Below, in pieces: positions 60,750-64,000 of a stretch of 64,000 nt of DNA. Source of the stretch: Micromonospora sp. RHAY321. GTDB taxonomy: Bacteria > Actinomycetota > Actinomycetes > Mycobacteriales > Micromonosporaceae. The notes beneath the pieces were generated by a model. It saw only the letters and a list, made by a program, of their open reading frames with translations, searched no databases and was not told where the DNA came from. The stretch is from contig NZ_JAMHIW010000003.1 in NCBI RefSeq assembly GCF_023896955.1, forward strand, positions 248,001 through 312,000, written 5' to 3'. How positions within the stretch are numbered: the first letter of the stretch is position 1; each line of letters starts with the position of its first letter. The translations under genes were made by a program, and so were the position numbers.

Positions 60750-61028
60750 TCAGTCGACCTCGCGCAGGACGCGTTCGAGCGTGGTCATCCGGGTCTCCAT
60801 TCCGCCGAGCCGGCCGTCGAGCGCGGCGAGCAGGCGGGCGTTCTCCGCCTGCGCCTGCGCGGCCGTCTCGGCGAGCCGGCGGTAGTCGTCGGCGCGGGCT
60901 CCGTCGAACCGGGCCCGTCGGGTCTTGGCCAGCTGGACGACGGTCACCGCGAACACGGTGATCAGCAGGGCGAAGATGCCGATCGCGCCGACCACCTCGG
61001 TCCAGTCGTGTTCGCTCATTCCGGTCAC
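60750..61028 (-). CDS. Small membrane protein with C-terminal coiled coil
   Basis: About 92 residues. One transmembrane helix (VVGAIGIFALLITVFAVTVVQLA, ~13-35, landmark) is followed by a charged helical tail (RRLAETAAQAQAENARLLAAL and METRMTTLERVLREV), a likely coiled coil in the cytoplasm. The GTG at 61028 overlaps the ArsR stop (GTGA) and has GGAG seven bases before it; an ATG at 61019 is the alternative. Function unknown; coupling suggests the ArsR-type protein controls it. Confidence 0.7.
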   Translation of the reverse strand: MTGMSEHDWTEVVGAIGIFALLITVFAVTVVQLAKTRRARFDGARADDYRRLAETAAQAQAENARLLAALDGRLGGMETRMTTLERVLREVD

Positions 61029-61372
61029 CGGTCCGCTCCGGGCTGCTCGGCCGAGTCGGGGACGGTCAGTGTCTCGACCGCCTCCGCGATGACCTGGGGG
61101 GTGAGTGTGAGCACGAACGGCTCCACCTCGTAGTAGTTCATGGCCTTTCCGTCCTCCGACAACTCCAGGCGGGCGGTGACCAGCCCGGCCGCCGCCAGCT
61201 TCCGTAGGTGGACCTGCAACAGCGCCCGGCTGATGCCCAGTTGCCGGGCCAGCCCGCTGACGTAGGCACGCTCCCGGGCCAGCGCGGCGACGACCCGCAG
61301 CCGGTGCGGGTTGGCCAGGGTGGCCAGCACCCGGACCAGGTCGTCGCCGGTCGGCGGCGGAGCGCCACTCAT
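61025..61372 (-). CDS. ArsR-type winged-helix regulator
   Basis: About 115 residues. The HTH is DLVRVLATLANPHRLRVVAAL then AYVSGLARQLGISRALLQVHLRKLAAAGLV (~12-62, landmark), typical of ArsR-like small regulators, and the wing is ELSEDGKAMNYYEVEPF. No Cys, so probably not metal sensing. The start is the ATG at 61372 or a GTG at 61387; the next gene begins inside its stop (GTGA). It likely represses this two-gene unit. Between it and the CsbD-like gene lies a 36-base terminator palindrome. Confidence 0.82.
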   Translation of the reverse strand: MSGAPPPTGDDLVRVLATLANPHRLRVVAALARERAYVSGLARQLGISRALLQVHLRKLAAAGLVTARLELSEDGKAMNYYEVEPFVLTLTPQVIAEAVETLTVPDSAEQPGADR

Positions 61373-61484
61373 AACCAGCCCTTGCACATGCCAACAGAAG
61401 TTAGCGGGTGGCGCACAGGGAGGCCAGGGATGCCGGGCCGGATCAGGGGGATCTCAGGGTCGCCGGACGGATGCGGACAGACAG

Positions 61485-61520
61485 CACGCCGGGCCGGTGA
61501 TCGATCACCGGCCCGGCGTG
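61485..61520. terminator. 36-base perfect palindrome, terminator of the CsbD-like gene
   Basis: Eighteen bases, beginning CACGCCGGGCCGG and ending GATC at the centre, are repeated as their exact reverse complement with no spacer, so the site is symmetrical on both strands. It begins 15 bases past the stop of the CsbD-like gene. As RNA it would be an ~16-base GC-rich stem. It is the longest perfect palindrome I found in the window. Confidence 0.82.
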
Positions 61521-61535
61521 GGAGTGCGTCGTACG

Positions 61536-61709
61536 TCAGCTCTTGAAGGCGTCCTTGATCTTCTCGCCTGCCTGCTTGAGCTTGGCGCCAGCCTGGTCGT
61601 TGCGACCCTCGGCCTCGAGGCGCTCGTTGTCGGTGGCCCGACCGGCGCCTTCCTTGATCTTGCCGGCCGCGTCCTCGCTGGCATTGTTGATCTTGTCGTC
61701 GATACCCAT
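61536..61709 (-). CDS. CsbD-like general stress protein
   Basis: 57 residues: MGIDDKINNASEDAAGKIKE, then GAGRATDNERLEAEGRND and KLKQAGEKIKDAFKS. The repeated K-x-x-x-A/G-K-x-K-E pattern and size match CsbD proteins (sigma-B-controlled in Bacillus; function unknown, natively soluble and helical). GGAGG precedes the ATG at 61709. The gene is monocistronic, ending in the palindromic terminator. The 156 bases upstream, to the copper ATPase, show no gene and must hold its promoter. Confidence 0.88.
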   Translation of the reverse strand: MGIDDKINNASEDAAGKIKEGAGRATDNERLEAEGRNDQAGAKLKQAGEKIKDAFKS

Positions 61710-61865
61710 GTGCCAACCTCCATTGCGAGTGTCGCTACAGGATCAGCAGTACCCCCACGGTCGGCCGCTCAACCATTTCCAGGGGACTCCGACCTCACCG
61801 TGGGTCACCGTCTCCACAACGGTCCGGTTGCTGGCTGTACCGACCAGGGCGAGAGTTCGGGCAGG

Positions 61866-64000
<2,135 letters not shown>

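Overview
The window is high-GC, densely packed bacterial DNA of actinobacterial type. Starts are often GTG, genes are coupled by GTGA, ATGA or TGATG overlaps, and intrinsic terminators are GC-rich hairpins without a U tract. The gene families (GAF-ANTAR proteins, a SAV_915-like protein, an ECF42-type sigma factor with a DGPF protein, HxlR regulators, a WXG100-like locus, a kdp operon with a 27-aa leader membrane peptide) suggest a Micromonospora-like member of the Micromonosporaceae. The taxonomy is inference. I see no rRNA, tRNA, CRISPR, insertion sequence or phage.

Layout. 1-4660 (minus): a coupled glycan operon of a small conserved protein, two GT4 glycosyltransferases, a helical sugar-enzyme-like protein and a GH130 protein cut by the left edge. 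4661-5369 holds no convincing gene. 5370-12239: LtrA, an NTF2-like protein, an internally shortened SDR, an HxlR regulator, an aldo/keto reductase, an MFS exporter divergent from a second HxlR regulator with two matching operators, and a DUF1345 membrane protein.

12447-25960 is the main metabolic island. Leftward, an ABC sugar-binding lipoprotein, two permeases and GH36 and GH27 alpha-galactosidases take up and release galactose. Rightward, an SDR dehydrogenase, a FadR-type GntR regulator, a DgoD-like dehydratase, a mutarotase-like protein, a KDPG/KDPGal-type aldolase, a PfkB sugar-acid kinase and an SMP-30 lactonase would oxidise galactose to pyruvate and glyceraldehyde-3-phosphate (De Ley-Doudoroff route). 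The two arms share a control region at about 19832-19978.

26151-29035 is a signalling cluster: a STAS protein lacking the usual phosphorylatable serine, two paralogous GAF-ANTAR proteins and an RsbW-like ATPase. 29142-34540 holds a royal-jelly-protein-like beta-propeller, DUF421, a dienelactone hydrolase, an unrecognised protein, a SAV_915-like protein and a Tat-exported FAD oxidoreductase. 34643-42866 (minus) is a full K+ import operon, leader peptide-kdpF-A-B-C-D-E.

43117-51543: an RNA-type methyltransferase, a zinc-finger anti-sigma-like membrane protein, then a TetR regulator divergent from a beta-oxidation operon (acyl-CoA dehydrogenase, thiolase, FadB-like fusion, CoA transferase). 51697-53848 is a compact candidate secreted-toxin locus (YbaB-like protein, WXG100-like protein, multidomain toxin, small putative immunity protein). 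53883-61709: a CtaG/DUF2243 membrane pair, a DUF2786 protein, DGPF protein plus ECF42 sigma factor plus DHFR-like reductase, a secreted peptidase-like hydrolase, a small membrane protein with an ArsR regulator, and a CsbD-like protein. The right edge cuts a copper-type P-type ATPase.
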